Source of the DNA: Stenotrophomonas maltophilia
GTDB taxonomy: Bacteria; Pseudomonadota; Gammaproteobacteria; Xanthomonadales; Xanthomonadaceae
Length of the DNA stretch: 64,000 nt
Assembly (NCBI RefSeq): GCF_023518235.1
Contig: NZ_CP090423.1
Location: forward strand, 4,419,001 to 4,483,000
Direction: 5' to 3'
Position numbers and translations under genes: made by a program. The notes under the pieces were generated by a model. That model was not told the origin of the DNA and searched no databases. It saw only the letters and a list, made by a program, of their open reading frames with translations. Position 1 is the first letter of the stretch, and every line of letters begins with the position of its first letter. Of this stretch, positions 26,642 to 35,618 are shown one piece after another.

Positions 26642-28737
26642 GCGAAGAACACCCGCTGTACGGTCGCCCGGGCCGCATCGAGCGAGAAATGCTCGGCCAC
26701 GTTGGCCAAGCCGGCATCGGACAGCTGCTGCCACAGCTGCGGGTCCTGGTACAGGCGCACCACCGCCTCGGCGAAGCCGGCGGCATCGTCGGCCACCAGA
26801 ACATCCTGGCCAGGATGCAGGTGCATGCCTTCGACCGCGCAGGTGGTGCCCACCACCGGTTGGCCGTGGGCCATGCTCAGATTGATCTTGCCCTTTACGC
26901 CGGCACCGAAACGCAGCGGCGCGATGGCGATGCGCGCGCCGTCCATGTAAGGCGTGATGTCCTCGACGAACCCGTGCATCTGCACGCCCGGCTGGCGCTC
27001 GGCCAGCGCCCGCAATGCCTCCGGTGCGGCTGCGCCGATGCAGTGCAGGCGTACCTCCGGCAGGCGCTCGCGGATGCGCCCGAACACCTCGCCGATGAAC
27101 CAGGTCATGCCATCCAGGTTCGGCGGGTGGCGGAAACCGCCGACAAAGACCAGGTCGTGGCGCTGGTTGTAAGGCGCGCCGGCGCCGGCCACTTCGTGCA
27201 GGTTGGAGATCAGTTCCACGCGCACGCCGGGCGCATCGGCCTGCAGCTGCTCACGCTCGGCGGCGCTGACCAGTACGGTGATGTCGCACTGCTCCATGAC
27301 CGCAAGCTCGCTGCTGCGCGTGCGCTCGGCCGCACGCAGCAGGGTGGCATCGCCGGCGACTTCGGCGCCACGGCGTTCGCGCAGGTAATGCAGGTCGACG
27401 GTATCGAACACGGTGCGCGCCTGCGGGGCGTAACGCTTGAGCAGCGGCAGGCACTCGTGGGCCACGTGATGGCGCACCAGCAGGGCCACATCAAAGCGCG
27501 CGCCGTGATTGCGCAGCCAGCCGGCCACACCGTCCAGGAAGGGGGCGTACCACACCTCCACGCCCATCCGCTGCAGCGCTTCGGTGGCGGCACCGGCGTG
27601 CTCGCGCCGGGTCGGCACGAACACCACATGGGCACCGCCCTGCAGCAGCAGGCGGATCAGATTGACCTGGCGCAGCGAGCCGGAATCGCGGTCCGGCTGC
27701 GGGATTTCTTCGTCCAGGATCAGTACCTGGCGGCGGCCCCGCAGCAGCAGTGCCGGCGAAGGCACTTCACCGACCGCCGGATGGCGGGCCAGTTCGGCCG
27801 CCCACTTGGCCGCGAAGATGGCCTGGTTGCGCACCTGGTAGGCCTTTACCCCGCTGCCGGTGTCGGTGCCATTGCTGGTGCCTTCGTCGTGGATCACCCG
27901 GCTGGCCGGCTGCACCAGCACCCGCAGGCCCTGTGTGCGCACGCTGAAGGCCAGATCGGTGTCTTCGTAGTAGGCCGGCCGGTAGCGGGTATCGAGGCCG
28001 CCCAGCTGTTGCCAGAGTGCACGCGGCAGCATCACGGCGGCACCGGAGCAGTAATCGACGTCGCGCAGGCTGGCAAAGCGCGGGTCGTCGGCGGCCTCGA
28101 AGCGCCCGTAGCTCCAGCCGCTGCCGTCGGCGAAGATCACCCCGCCCGACTCCTGCAGGCGGCCGTCCGGGTACAGCAGCTGGCTGCCGACCAGACCGGC
28201 GTCGGGCACGCTGCCGAAGGTGTCCAGCAGGGCATCCAGCCAGCCCGGCTGCGGCACCGTATCGTTGTTGAGCAGCACCACATAGCGGCCGCGTGCGCGC
28301 GACACACCGTCGTTGCAGGCGTCGATGAAGCCGCCGTTGTGCGTGCGCACCTCGTAGCGCAGCCCGGTCACCTGCGGCATCCAGTGCGTGGTGGCATCGC
28401 TGCTGCCGTCATCCACGACCAGGATCTCGCACGCGGCGGCCGGCGGATGCGCCGCCAGCGCGCGCAGGCAGGCCAGGGTGTGCTCGACGTGGTTGTAGAC
28501 CGGGATGATGATGCTCACCATCGGTGTTTGGCTGAACGGCACCGCGAACGGCGCGAACGCCTGGGCCGGTGGCAGGTACAGCGGCGTGCGCGGGGCGGGG
28601 ACGGCGCGCTGGGTATGGACGCGGATGCGTTGCCAGGTCGCCCGCCAGCCACGGGTGCGCAGGCTGGCCAGACTGCGCCGGGCCAGGCCGCTCAGGCGGT
28701 TGATCAGGTATCGGATCTCGGCCAGGGACATCGCCAT
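26638..28737 (-). CDS. Two-domain glycosyltransferase (GT2 fused to GT4-like)
   Basis: 699 aa. An N-terminal helical region is followed by a GT2 domain (about residues 73-300): VSIIIPVYNHVEHTLACLRA, EILVVDDGSSDATTHW, YVVLLNNDTVPQPGWLDALL and AYYEDTDLAFSVRTQG (acidic catalytic loop). From about 345 on there is a GT4/GT-B-type domain: QVLILDEEIPQPDRDSGSLR, DLVFVGGFRHPPNLDGMTWF, and the donor-binding part RFGAGVKGKINLSMAHGQPV. Such fusions build O-antigen or other surface glycans. No other polysaccharide genes are nearby, so the product is unknown. Convergent with the relA-linked gene. Confidence 0.9.
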   Translation of the reverse strand: MAMSLAEIRYLINRLSGLARRSLASLRTRGWRATWQRIRVHTQRAVPAPRTPLYLPPAQAFAPFAVPFSQTPMVSIIIPVYNHVEHTLACLRALAAHPPAAACEILVVDDGSSDATTHWMPQVTGLRYEVRTHNGGFIDACNDGVSRARGRYVVLLNNDTVPQPGWLDALLDTFGSVPDAGLVGSQLLYPDGRLQESGGVIFADGSGWSYGRFEAADDPRFASLRDVDYCSGAAVMLPRALWQQLGGLDTRYRPAYYEDTDLAFSVRTQGLRVLVQPASRVIHDEGTSNGTDTGSGVKAYQVRNQAIFAAKWAAELARHPAVGEVPSPALLLRGRRQVLILDEEIPQPDRDSGSLRQVNLIRLLLQGGAHVVFVPTRREHAGAATEALQRMGVEVWYAPFLDGVAGWLRNHGARFDVALLVRHHVAHECLPLLKRYAPQARTVFDTVDLHYLRERRGAEVAGDATLLRAAERTRSSELAVMEQCDITVLVSAAEREQLQADAPGVRVELISNLHEVAGAGAPYNQRHDLVFVGGFRHPPNLDGMTWFIGEVFGRIRERLPEVRLHCIGAAAPEALRALAERQPGVQMHGFVEDITPYMDGARIAIAPLRFGAGVKGKINLSMAHGQPVVGTTCAVEGMHLHPGQDVLVADDAAGFAEAVVRLYQDPQLWQQLSDAGLANVAEHFSLDAARATVQRVFFA

Positions 28738-28833
28738 CCGGTTGCAACTCCAGCTTAAGCAGGGGAATCGGCGGGAATCCGCCAGCCGCAGTGGCTGGGG
28801 TAGACTCGCCAGACCTTACATTCTCGCATTCCC

Positions 28834-31272
28834 GTGCCCCGACGCTACGATTCCGACGACATCGACGATTTCGACGACGACCCGCAGGACGGTGGCCCGC
28901 TGTGGCGGCGCCGGCTGATCACCTGGAGCATGGCGGCGGTCGCGCTGGGATTGGGCTTCCTGATTCCGTACACGCTGTACCTGAACCAACAGGTGACCCA
29001 GCGCTTCGGCGAGCTGCGCTGGCAGATCCCGACACGGGTCTACGCGCGCCCGCTGGTCCTCGCGCCCGGCAAGGCGATGGATGCGGCCACGCTGAAGACC
29101 GAACTGGCGGCCTCGGCCTACCGCGATGATGGGCAGGGCAAGGAGCCGGCCACCTATGCGGTGAACGGCGGGCGCTTTGTCATCTCCAGCCGCGGCTACA
29201 ACGATGTCGATGGCCGGGTGGCCCCGCGCCGGGTGGAACTGTCGCTGGCCGACGGTGGCGTGGCCTCGCTGCGCGATGCCGACAGCCGCAAGGCCCTGAA
29301 GGCCGCGCGGCTGGACCCGGCGCGCATTGCCACGTTGTATGGCCAGAAGCAGGAAGAACGCCGCCTGATCCGCATGGACGAGGCGCCTGACCTGCTGGTG
29401 ACCGGCCTGCAGGCTGTGGAAGACAAGGACTTCAACCGCCATCACGGCATCGACCTGTCCGGCATCGCGCGCGCGGTGTGGGTGACCGTGCGCTCCGGCG
29501 GCCAGAGCCGCCAGGGCGCGTCCACGCTGACCCAGCAGCTGGCCCGCAGCGGCCTGCTCGGCATCGGCAAGGAACAGACCGTCACCCGCAAGTTCAACGA
29601 AGTGCTGTACGCGCTGATCATGGAAGCGCGCTACGACAAGCGCACCATCTTCGAGGCCTACCTCAACCAGGTGTACCTGGGCCAGCGCGGCAGCCAGGCC
29701 ATCCACGGCATGTCCTCCGGCGCCGAGTTCTGGTTTGGTCGTGACCTGCAGTCACTGGAAACCGAACAGATCGCACTGCTGATCGGCCTGGTGAAGGGGC
29801 CGTCGTTCTACGATCCGCGACGCAACCCCGAGCGCGCGCTGGACCGCCGCAACTTCGTGCTGGGCAAGCTGCACGAGGCGACACTGATCGACGATGCCGA
29901 GTACCAGCGCGCCCTGAAGGCGCCGCTGGGCGTGCCCAAGACACCGGGCCTGGTTGCGGCCAACCGCTTCCCGGCCTATGTGGATCTGGTCCGCCGCCAG
30001 CTGGGCCATGACTATCCGGAATCGGCGCTGCAGGGCGCCGGCCTGAGCGTGATGAGCGGCATGTCACCGTCTGCCCAGGCCTATGCCGAAGGTGCGGTGA
30101 CCCGTACCGTCAAATCGCTGGAGAGCAAGCGTCGGCCCGAACTGCAGGCCGGCATGGTGCTGACCGACGTGCACAACGGTGATGTGCTGGCGGTGATCGG
30201 CAGCCGTGAGGTCTCCGAGGTCGGCTTCAACCGCGCGATCGAAGCGCAGCGTCCGGTGGGTTCGCTGCTCAAGCCGTTCGTGTACCTGCTGGCGCTGGCG
30301 CAGCCGGACCGCTATTCGCTGGCCAGCTGGGTCGACGATTCGCCGGTGACGGTGCAGCTCGGCCGTGGCCGCAACTGGAGCCCGGGCAACGCGGACAACC
30401 GCAGCCATGGCACCGTGCGCCTGATCGATGCGCTGGCCCATTCCTACAACCAGGCCACGGTGCGGGTGGGCATGCAGGTCGGCCCCGAACGCGTGACCCA
30501 GCTGATCCACGTGCTGGCCGGCATCAAGGCCGAGGCGAACCCCGCGGTGATCCTCGGCTCTACCGACCAGAGCCCGTACGCGATGGCGCAGCTGTACCAG
30601 TTCCTGGCGTCCGGCGGCGAGATCCAGCCGCTGCATGCGGTGCGTGGCGTGCTCGATCCGCAGGGCAAGCTGCTCAAGCGTTATGACAAGACCCCGGCGC
30701 CGGCACAGGAAGGCGACTCGATCGCCGCCAACCTGATCAGCGTCGGCCTGCAGCAGGTGGTGTCCAGCGGTACCGCGCAGCGCCTGAATGCCGACGGGCT
30801 GGGCCGGCTGCAACCGGCCGGCAAGACCGGTACCACCAACGATGGCCGCGACAGCTGGTATGCCGGCTATACCGGCGATCATCTGGCGGTGATCTGGATC
30901 GGCAATGACCAGAACGAGCAGGCCGGGCTGTATGGCGCCACCGGCGCGATGCGGGTGTGGTCGGGCATCTTCCAGCGCCTGCCGAGCGCGCCGTTGCGGG
31001 TCAGCAACAAGGGGCTGGACTGGCAGCCGGTGGCGGCCACGGGCATCAACAGCACCGACGACGGTTGCCCCGGCGCACGCCGCTTCCCGTTCGTGGTGGG
31101 CTATGCGCCCGCCTATGCGCCGTGTGCGCCCGCCGTTTCGCCCGAGGCCCAGGAGGGTGCCGAAGGTGAGGGCGGGGGCTGGCGCAGCTGGTTCGGCCTG
31201 GATCGCAAGCCGGATCCGCCCGCAGAACCTGCCGCAGCCCCGGCTGCGGCCACTCCCCCTCCGAGCCGATGA
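28834..31272 (+). CDS. mrcB: Bifunctional penicillin-binding protein 1b
   Basis: 812 aa, GTG start. Acidic cytoplasmic tail (DSDDIDDFDDDPQDG), one membrane helix (WSMAAVALGLGFLIPYTLYL), UB2H-like region, then GT51 glycosyltransferase with catalytic Glu196 in EDKDFNRHHGID and QGASTLTQQLARS. The transpeptidase has Ser477-x-x-Lys480 in GSLLKPF, an SYN-type motif in HSYNQATVRVG, and KTGTTND with Lys664. It polymerises and cross-links septal and lateral peptidoglycan, with CpoB as a known partner. The C-terminus is a Pro/Ala-rich tail. The stop overlaps the next lipoprotein gene by four bases, hinting at an activator-like partner. Confidence 0.96.
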   Translation: MPRRYDSDDIDDFDDDPQDGGPLWRRRLITWSMAAVALGLGFLIPYTLYLNQQVTQRFGELRWQIPTRVYARPLVLAPGKAMDAATLKTELAASAYRDDGQGKEPATYAVNGGRFVISSRGYNDVDGRVAPRRVELSLADGGVASLRDADSRKALKAARLDPARIATLYGQKQEERRLIRMDEAPDLLVTGLQAVEDKDFNRHHGIDLSGIARAVWVTVRSGGQSRQGASTLTQQLARSGLLGIGKEQTVTRKFNEVLYALIMEARYDKRTIFEAYLNQVYLGQRGSQAIHGMSSGAEFWFGRDLQSLETEQIALLIGLVKGPSFYDPRRNPERALDRRNFVLGKLHEATLIDDAEYQRALKAPLGVPKTPGLVAANRFPAYVDLVRRQLGHDYPESALQGAGLSVMSGMSPSAQAYAEGAVTRTVKSLESKRRPELQAGMVLTDVHNGDVLAVIGSREVSEVGFNRAIEAQRPVGSLLKPFVYLLALAQPDRYSLASWVDDSPVTVQLGRGRNWSPGNADNRSHGTVRLIDALAHSYNQATVRVGMQVGPERVTQLIHVLAGIKAEANPAVILGSTDQSPYAMAQLYQFLASGGEIQPLHAVRGVLDPQGKLLKRYDKTPAPAQEGDSIAANLISVGLQQVVSSGTAQRLNADGLGRLQPAGKTGTTNDGRDSWYAGYTGDHLAVIWIGNDQNEQAGLYGATGAMRVWSGIFQRLPSAPLRVSNKGLDWQPVAATGINSTDDGCPGARRFPFVVGYAPAYAPCAPAVSPEAQEGAEGEGGGWRSWFGLDRKPDPPAEPAAAPAAATPPPSR

Positions 31273-31805
31273 AACCGATGAACATCCGAAACCTGTTGCA
31301 CCCGCTGTCCGTGGCTGGACTCAGCCTGGCCCTGGCTGCCTGCGTGAGCAGCGCACCTCCGGTGGTCAAGCCGGTCGCCACCACCACCCCGGCGCAGCGA
31401 CTGGCGGCGGTCGAGGCGGCGGCGGGTCCGGACGACAAGGAGTTGTCGGTGCAACCGCTGCGTGATTCGCAGGTGGAGGATCTGCGCTTGACCGCACAGG
31501 CACAGCGCCAGGCGAGCGATCTGGCCGGTGCGGCCAGCAGCCTGGACCATGCGTTGCAGATCGTGGCCGACGACCCGGCAGTGCTGCAGGAGCGTGCCGA
31601 GCTGGCGCTGCTGCAGGGCCAGTGGGCGCAGGCGGAGACATTTGCGCGCAAGGCGGTGGATCTGGGTTCGAAGACCGGTCCGTTGTGCCGCCGGCACTGG
31701 GCGACGATCGAGCAGTCGCGCCTGGCGCGCGGCGAGAAGGAGAACGCGGTGTCGGCGCATGCGCAGATTGAAGGTTGCACGGTGCCGGGGATCAAGCGGT
31801 ACTGA
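31269..31805 (+). CDS. TPR-like lipoprotein coupled to PBP1b
   Basis: 178 aa. Lipobox LALAAC puts the lipidated residue at Cys25. The mature part has one TPR-like helix pair (AAGSLDHALQIVAD-like, VLQERAELALLQGQWAQAET, AVDLGSKTGPLCRRHWATIE). Its ATG overlaps the PBP1b stop (ATGA), so the two proteins are translationally coupled. PBP activators such as LpoB/LpoP are also small TPR or loop lipoproteins, and in Pseudomonas the PBP1b activator LpoP is encoded beside it. An LpoP-like role is therefore a good inference, not shown. A second ATG lies at 31278. Confidence 0.85.
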   Translation: MKPMNIRNLLHPLSVAGLSLALAACVSSAPPVVKPVATTTPAQRLAAVEAAAGPDDKELSVQPLRDSQVEDLRLTAQAQRQASDLAGAASSLDHALQIVADDPAVLQERAELALLQGQWAQAETFARKAVDLGSKTGPLCRRHWATIEQSRLARGEKENAVSAHAQIEGCTVPGIKRY

Positions 31806-31871
31806 ATTTCCAGCCAACGGCGCAGCCCCTCGTGGCTGGCTGCTTGGCCGCCGAAAGCAAAAGCTGCGCTT

Positions 31872-31975
31872 GGCCGGGCGGGATGGGTTCGCGGGGGACG
31901 CCGTGAACCCGTCCTTGGGGGCTTGGCCGCGGCATCCATGCCGCGGACACCCCCGCGAACCCACCCCGCCCGGCC
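31872..31975 (+). repeat. Long hairpin unit C (26-bp arms)
   Basis: Arms 31872-31897 (GGCCGGGCGGGATGGGTTCG...) and 31950-31975 pair with a single A-C mismatch. Core 31898-31949 is 52 nt, begins ACGCCGTGAACCC and holds the inner stem CCGCGGCATCCATGCCGCGG. Tail CTCTGACAGTTTCCGTG follows at 31976. Upstream AGCCCCTCGTGGC matches the flank of unit E. Faces unit D. Confidence 0.85.
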
Positions 31976-32101
31976 TCTGACAGTTTCCGTGTGCTGCCAG
32001 CCACGGAAAAGAAAAAGAAAATCAAGAGCGGGTCGCGCGCTGCGCGCGCTCGCAGTAATCCATCTTCTTTTCCCGTTCCTTCCACCGCTTCCGAGCTGCC
32101 A

Positions 32102-32122
32102 GTAGAGCAGGCTCGACGCTAC
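32102..32122. repeat. SMAG-like palindrome between units C and D
   Basis: GTAGAGCAGGCTCGACGCTAC: GTAG and CTAC ends kept but the stem is partly decayed. The spacer around it also has an A/G-rich run (GGAAAAGAAAAAGAAAATC) and its T/C-rich counterpart about 50 bp on. Confidence 0.55.
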
Positions 32123-32157
32123 GAAGCGCGTCCCTCCGTCACCGGGAAACTGTCGAA

Positions 32158-32261
32158 GGCGGGTCGGGAGGGGCAGGCAGGACCGTTGGCGCCATGGATG
32201 GCGCCATCGAGCCCCCATGGATGGGTTTACGGCGTGTCCTGCCTGCCCCTCCCGACCCGCC
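32158..32261 (-). repeat. Long hairpin unit D, inverted
   Basis: Arms 32158-32183 (GGCGGGTCGGGAGGGGCAGG...) and 32236-32261 are perfectly complementary over 26 bp. Core 32184-32235 is 52 nt with inner stem TGGCGCCATGGATGGCGCCA and ends TTTACGGCGT. It is identical in core to unit F although the arms differ strongly. The tail side (AAACTGTCGAAGG) faces unit C. Confidence 0.85.
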
Positions 32262-32371
32262 CAGCACGTAGAAACCCAGAGCCATGAACCACGCTGTTGC
32301 CGTTGCCTTTGCTGGTGCTCTGTCTTGAAACGGGTGCCGGGCAGCGCCCGGCCGGGTATCCTTTCCCTCTG

Positions 32372-34411
32372 ATGTCCGACCTTGTCCATGCCAGCCGCCA
32401 AGCCCTCAGCGACGGCGGCGCGCTCGCCTCGCACCTGGACGCGTTCGTTCCGCGCCCGGCCCAGCTGCGCCTCACCGAAGCCATCGCCGATGCGCTGCAG
32501 CAGCGCGACCTGCTTTTGGCCGAGGCCGGTACCGGCACCGGCAAGACCTTTGCCTATCTGGTGCCGGTGCTGTTGTCCGGCCTGCGCACCATCATCTCCA
32601 CCGGCACCCGCGCGCTGCAGGACCAGCTCTACCACCGCGATCTGCCGCGTGTGCGGCAGGCACTGGGGGTCGGCCTGCGCAGTGCGCTGCTGAAGGGGCG
32701 CGCGAACTACCTGTGCCGCTATCGCCTGCAGCAGGCGCGCGGCGAACCGCGCTTTTCCAGCCCCGAACAGGCCGCGCAGTTCCAGCGCATCCTGGCCTGG
32801 TCCGGTCGCTCGGAGTTTGGCGACATCGCCGAGCTGGACGGGCTGGCCGATGATTCGCCGCTGCTGCCGATGGTCACCTCCACCGTCGACAACTGCCTGG
32901 GCACCGACTGCCCCTTCTGGGACGACTGCTTCGTGGTGCGCGCCCGCCAACGTGCGCAGGCCGCCGACGTGGTGGTGGTCAACCATCACCTGCTGCTGGC
33001 TGACCTGGCGTTGAAGCAGGACGGTTTTGGCGAGCTGCTGCCGGGCGCGCAGGCCTTCGTCATCGACGAGGCGCACCAGTTGCCGGAGCTGGCCGCGCAG
33101 TTCTTCGGCGAGGGCTTCGGCATGCGGCCCTGGCAGGAACTGGGTCGCGACTGCCTGGCCGAGGCACGCGGCGTGGGCGGCGCGCAGTCGGCCCTGCAGG
33201 AGCCGGTCGATCAGCTGCAGCAGGCGCTGCTTGCATTGCGTTCGGCGATGGAGGGCCTGCCGCCGCGCGGCACGCAATGGCGTGCGCTGGCGATGCCCCA
33301 GGTGCGCGAGGGCTTCGATACGGTGATGGCCGGCCTGGTGACGCTGGAACAGGCGCTGCGGCCGCTGCGCGAAGCGGCCGCAGGCCTCGATGCCTGCCAT
33401 GCGCGTGCGCGCGAAGCGGTTTCGCGATTGAGCCGATGGCTGGGCGATGACGAGCCCACACTGGATTTCGACACCGATCCCACCGAAGTGTCAGGTGCGG
33501 CCGATGTGCTCTGGTACGAGCTGACGCCGCGTGGTTTCCGCTGCCAGCGCACGCCGATGGATGTGTCCGGCCCGTTGCGCGAGCATCGCCAGCGCAGCCG
33601 CGCGGCGTGGATCTTCACCTCGGCGACGCTGACCGTCGGCGGTGGTTTCGATCACATCGCCACGCGCCTGGGCCTGGATGATCCGCACACGCTGGTGCAG
33701 CCCAGCCCGTTCAACTGGCCCGAGCAGGCGTTGTGCTACCTGCCCGAGGGCCTGCCTGATCCCGCCGCACGCGGCTTCGGTACCGCGCTGATCCAGGCGT
33801 TGCGGCCGGTCCTGCAGGCATCGCAGGGCAGGGCGTTCCTGCTGTTCGCCTCCCACCGTGCGCTGCGCGAAGCGGCCGAAGCGTTGCGTGACGGACCCTG
33901 GCCGCTGTTCGTGCAGGGCGAGGCGCCGCGTGCCACCCTGCTGCAGCGCTTCCGCGAATCGGGCAATGGCGTGCTGCTGGGCTCGGCCAGCTTCCGCGAG
34001 GGCGTGGATGTGGTCGGCGAGGCGCTGAGTGTGGTGATGATCGACAAGCTGCCCTTCGCCGCACCGGACGACCCAGTGTACGAGGCGCGGCTGGAGGCGA
34101 TCCGCAGCCAGGGTGGCAATCCGTTCCGCGACGAACAGCTGCCGCAGGCGGTGATCGCGCTGAAACAGGGCGTCGGTCGCCTGATCCGCAGCGAGAGCGA
34201 CCGCGGCGTGCTGGTGCTGTGCGACCCGCGCCTGCTCAACCGGGGCTACGGCCGGGTCTTCCTCGATTCGCTGCCACCGTTCCGCCGCACCCGTGCCCTG
34301 GCCGATGTGCAGGCCTTCTTTGCGCCACAATGGGCTCCCGTGGCCGATGATGCCGTACCGGCCGCCCCTGCGGCGGACCCGGCGCCCGGTGCCACGTTCC
34401 CCCTGTTCTGA
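32372..34411 (+). CDS. ATP-dependent helicase of the DinG/YoaA (XPD-like) family
   Basis: 679 aa from MSDLVHASRQ; a frame extension to 32297 has no ribosome site. Walker A AEAGTGTGKT (about residues 50-59), four Fe-S cysteines (YLCRYRL and DNCLGTDCPFWDDC), Walker B with VIDEAHQLPELA, and C-terminal helicase motifs ending ALKQGVGRLIRSESDRGVLV. These Fe-S superfamily-2 helicases unwind 5'-tailed DNA and assist fork repair. The length and the order of motifs fit YoaA better than E. coli DinG. tsaB follows 9 bp later, as yoaA and tsaB (yeaZ) are neighbours in many gammaproteobacteria. Confidence 0.93.
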   Translation: MSDLVHASRQALSDGGALASHLDAFVPRPAQLRLTEAIADALQQRDLLLAEAGTGTGKTFAYLVPVLLSGLRTIISTGTRALQDQLYHRDLPRVRQALGVGLRSALLKGRANYLCRYRLQQARGEPRFSSPEQAAQFQRILAWSGRSEFGDIAELDGLADDSPLLPMVTSTVDNCLGTDCPFWDDCFVVRARQRAQAADVVVVNHHLLLADLALKQDGFGELLPGAQAFVIDEAHQLPELAAQFFGEGFGMRPWQELGRDCLAEARGVGGAQSALQEPVDQLQQALLALRSAMEGLPPRGTQWRALAMPQVREGFDTVMAGLVTLEQALRPLREAAAGLDACHARAREAVSRLSRWLGDDEPTLDFDTDPTEVSGAADVLWYELTPRGFRCQRTPMDVSGPLREHRQRSRAAWIFTSATLTVGGGFDHIATRLGLDDPHTLVQPSPFNWPEQALCYLPEGLPDPAARGFGTALIQALRPVLQASQGRAFLLFASHRALREAAEALRDGPWPLFVQGEAPRATLLQRFRESGNGVLLGSASFREGVDVVGEALSVVMIDKLPFAAPDDPVYEARLEAIRSQGGNPFRDEQLPQAVIALKQGVGRLIRSESDRGVLVLCDPRLLNRGYGRVFLDSLPPFRRTRALADVQAFFAPQWAPVADDAVPAAPAADPAPGATFPLF

Positions 34412-34420
34412 CCTGATCCG

Positions 34421-35134
34421 ATGAAACTGCTCGCCTTTGAAACCGCCACCGAAGCCTGTTCCGTTGCCCTGCATGTCGATGGGCAGGTACTGGAACGCTT
34501 CGAGATCGCGCCGCGCCGGCACGCCGAGCTGAGCCTGCCGTGGGCCGAGGCGCTGCTGGCCGAGGCCGGCATCAGCCGTCGCCAGCTTGATGGCATCGCG
34601 CTCAGCCGTGGTCCGGGCGCCTTCACCGGCGTGCGCCTGGCCATCGCCATTGCGCAGGGCATCGCACTGGCGCTGGACCGCCCGCTGCTGCCGGTCTCGA
34701 CGCTGCAGGTGCTGGCGTTGCGTGCGCCGGCCGAACAAACACAGATCCTGTCGGCGATCGATGCGCGGATGGGCGAACTGTATGTGGCGCGCTTCGAGCG
34801 CGTGGATGGCTTGCCGGTGGCGCGCGATGCCGAGCGCGTATGTGCACCGGATGCGGTGGCGCTGCCCGATGGCCTTTCGGCCTATGGCGTCGGCACCGGC
34901 TTTGGTGCGGCCGACGGCGCGCTGGTGGCGCAGTTGGGTGATGGCCTGCGCGGTTTCGACGCTACGGCATTGCCGCGGGCATCGGACGTGCTGGCGCTGG
35001 CGGTGCCGGCGTTCGCGCGTGGCGAGGCCATTGCACCGGAGTGGGTCGAGCCGGCCTACCTGCGTGACAACGTGGCGCTGACCCTGGTCGAGCAGCAGGC
35101 GGCGCGCGAGGCCAAGGCGAAGGCCAACGGCTGA
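34421..35134 (+). CDS. tsaB: tRNA threonylcarbamoyladenosine biosynthesis protein TsaB
   Basis: 237 aa, normal length. The actin-like ATPase fold begins MKLLAFETATEACSVALHVD. Other signatures: RRHAELSLPWAEALL, GPGAFTGVRLAIAIAQGIAL and AIDARMGELYVARF. TsaB is the non-catalytic partner of TsaD in forming t6A37 on ANN-decoding tRNAs. It starts 9 bp after the helicase stop. Confidence 0.96.
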   Translation: MKLLAFETATEACSVALHVDGQVLERFEIAPRRHAELSLPWAEALLAEAGISRRQLDGIALSRGPGAFTGVRLAIAIAQGIALALDRPLLPVSTLQVLALRAPAEQTQILSAIDARMGELYVARFERVDGLPVARDAERVCAPDAVALPDGLSAYGVGTGFGAADGALVAQLGDGLRGFDATALPRASDVLALAVPAFARGEAIAPEWVEPAYLRDNVALTLVEQQAAREAKAKANG

Positions 35135-35155
35135 GCCCCTCGTGGCGGCGACTGC

Positions 35156-35177
35156 GTAGAGTCGAGCTTGCTCGACT
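35156..35177. repeat. SMAG palindrome, GTCGAGCTTGCTCGAC subtype
   Basis: GTAGAGTCGAGCTTGCTCGA then CT, lacking the closing CTAC; same subtype as the copy at 11047. It sits immediately upstream of hairpin unit E. Confidence 0.75.
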
Positions 35178-35196
35178 GGAGGGCTGCGCGCTTGGC

Positions 35197-35294
35197 CGGG
35201 CGGGGTGGGTTCGCGGGGGACGCCGTGAACCCGTCCATGGGGGCTTGGCCGCGGCATCCATGCCGCGGACACCCCCGCGAACCCACCCCGCCCG
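35197..35294 (+). repeat. Long hairpin unit E (23-bp arms)
   Basis: Arms 35197-35219 (CGGGCGGGGTGGGTTCGCGG...) and 35272-35294 are perfectly complementary. Core 35220-35271 is 52 nt with inner stem CCGCGGCATCCATGCCGCGG, one base different from unit C. Tail CTCTGACAGTTTCCGTG begins at 35297. Faces unit F. Confidence 0.85.
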
Positions 35295-35382
35295 ACCTCT
35301 GACAGTTTCCGTGCGTGTCCGCCACGGAAAATCAAAAAAAAGAAAAGTCAAAGTCAAAGTCAAAGCCGATCGCTTCGCTCGC

Positions 35383-35421
35383 ATCCACGCATGGCGTGGA
35401 TGTGTCGACCAAGGTCGACAC
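35383..35421. repeat. Two abutting small palindromes between units E and F
   Basis: ATCCACGC-ATG-GCGTGGAT (35383-35401) is followed directly by GTGTCGACC-AA-GGTCGACAC (35402-35421) and CTACC. These are the subtypes seen alone at 7251 and 17146. Just before them is an A-rich stretch with tandem GTCAAA repeats. Confidence 0.75.
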
Positions 35422-35460
35422 CTACCAACAGCAATGAGGCGCCGCGAGCTGTCAGAGGTG

Positions 35461-35554
35461 GGCGGTGTGGGCTTGCAGGACCGTTGGCGCCATGGATGGC
35501 GCCATCGAGCCCCCATGGATGGGTTTACGGCGTGTCCTGCAAGCCCACACCGCC
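35461..35554 (-). repeat. Long hairpin unit F, inverted
   Basis: Arms 35461-35481 (GGCGGTGTGGGCTTGCAGGA...) and 35534-35554 are perfectly complementary over 21 bp. Core 35482-35533 is identical to the core of unit D. The tail side (GAGCTGTCAGAGGT) faces unit E, and the outer side carries GTTGCCGTTGC as in units B and D. Confidence 0.85.
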
Positions 35555-35618
35555 CCGCCAAGCCCAACATCCCGACCGCTGCTTTGGCTGTTGCCGTTGC
35601 TCTGGCTTCGCAGCGGGT

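Noticed and set aside
31806..35560. Recurring peptide-like reading (WMPRPSP, VHGVPREP) across hairpin units C-F
   Set aside because: It arises because the same repeat core is translated in each copy. Frames start and stop at random and the nested pairing explains the conservation better than coding.
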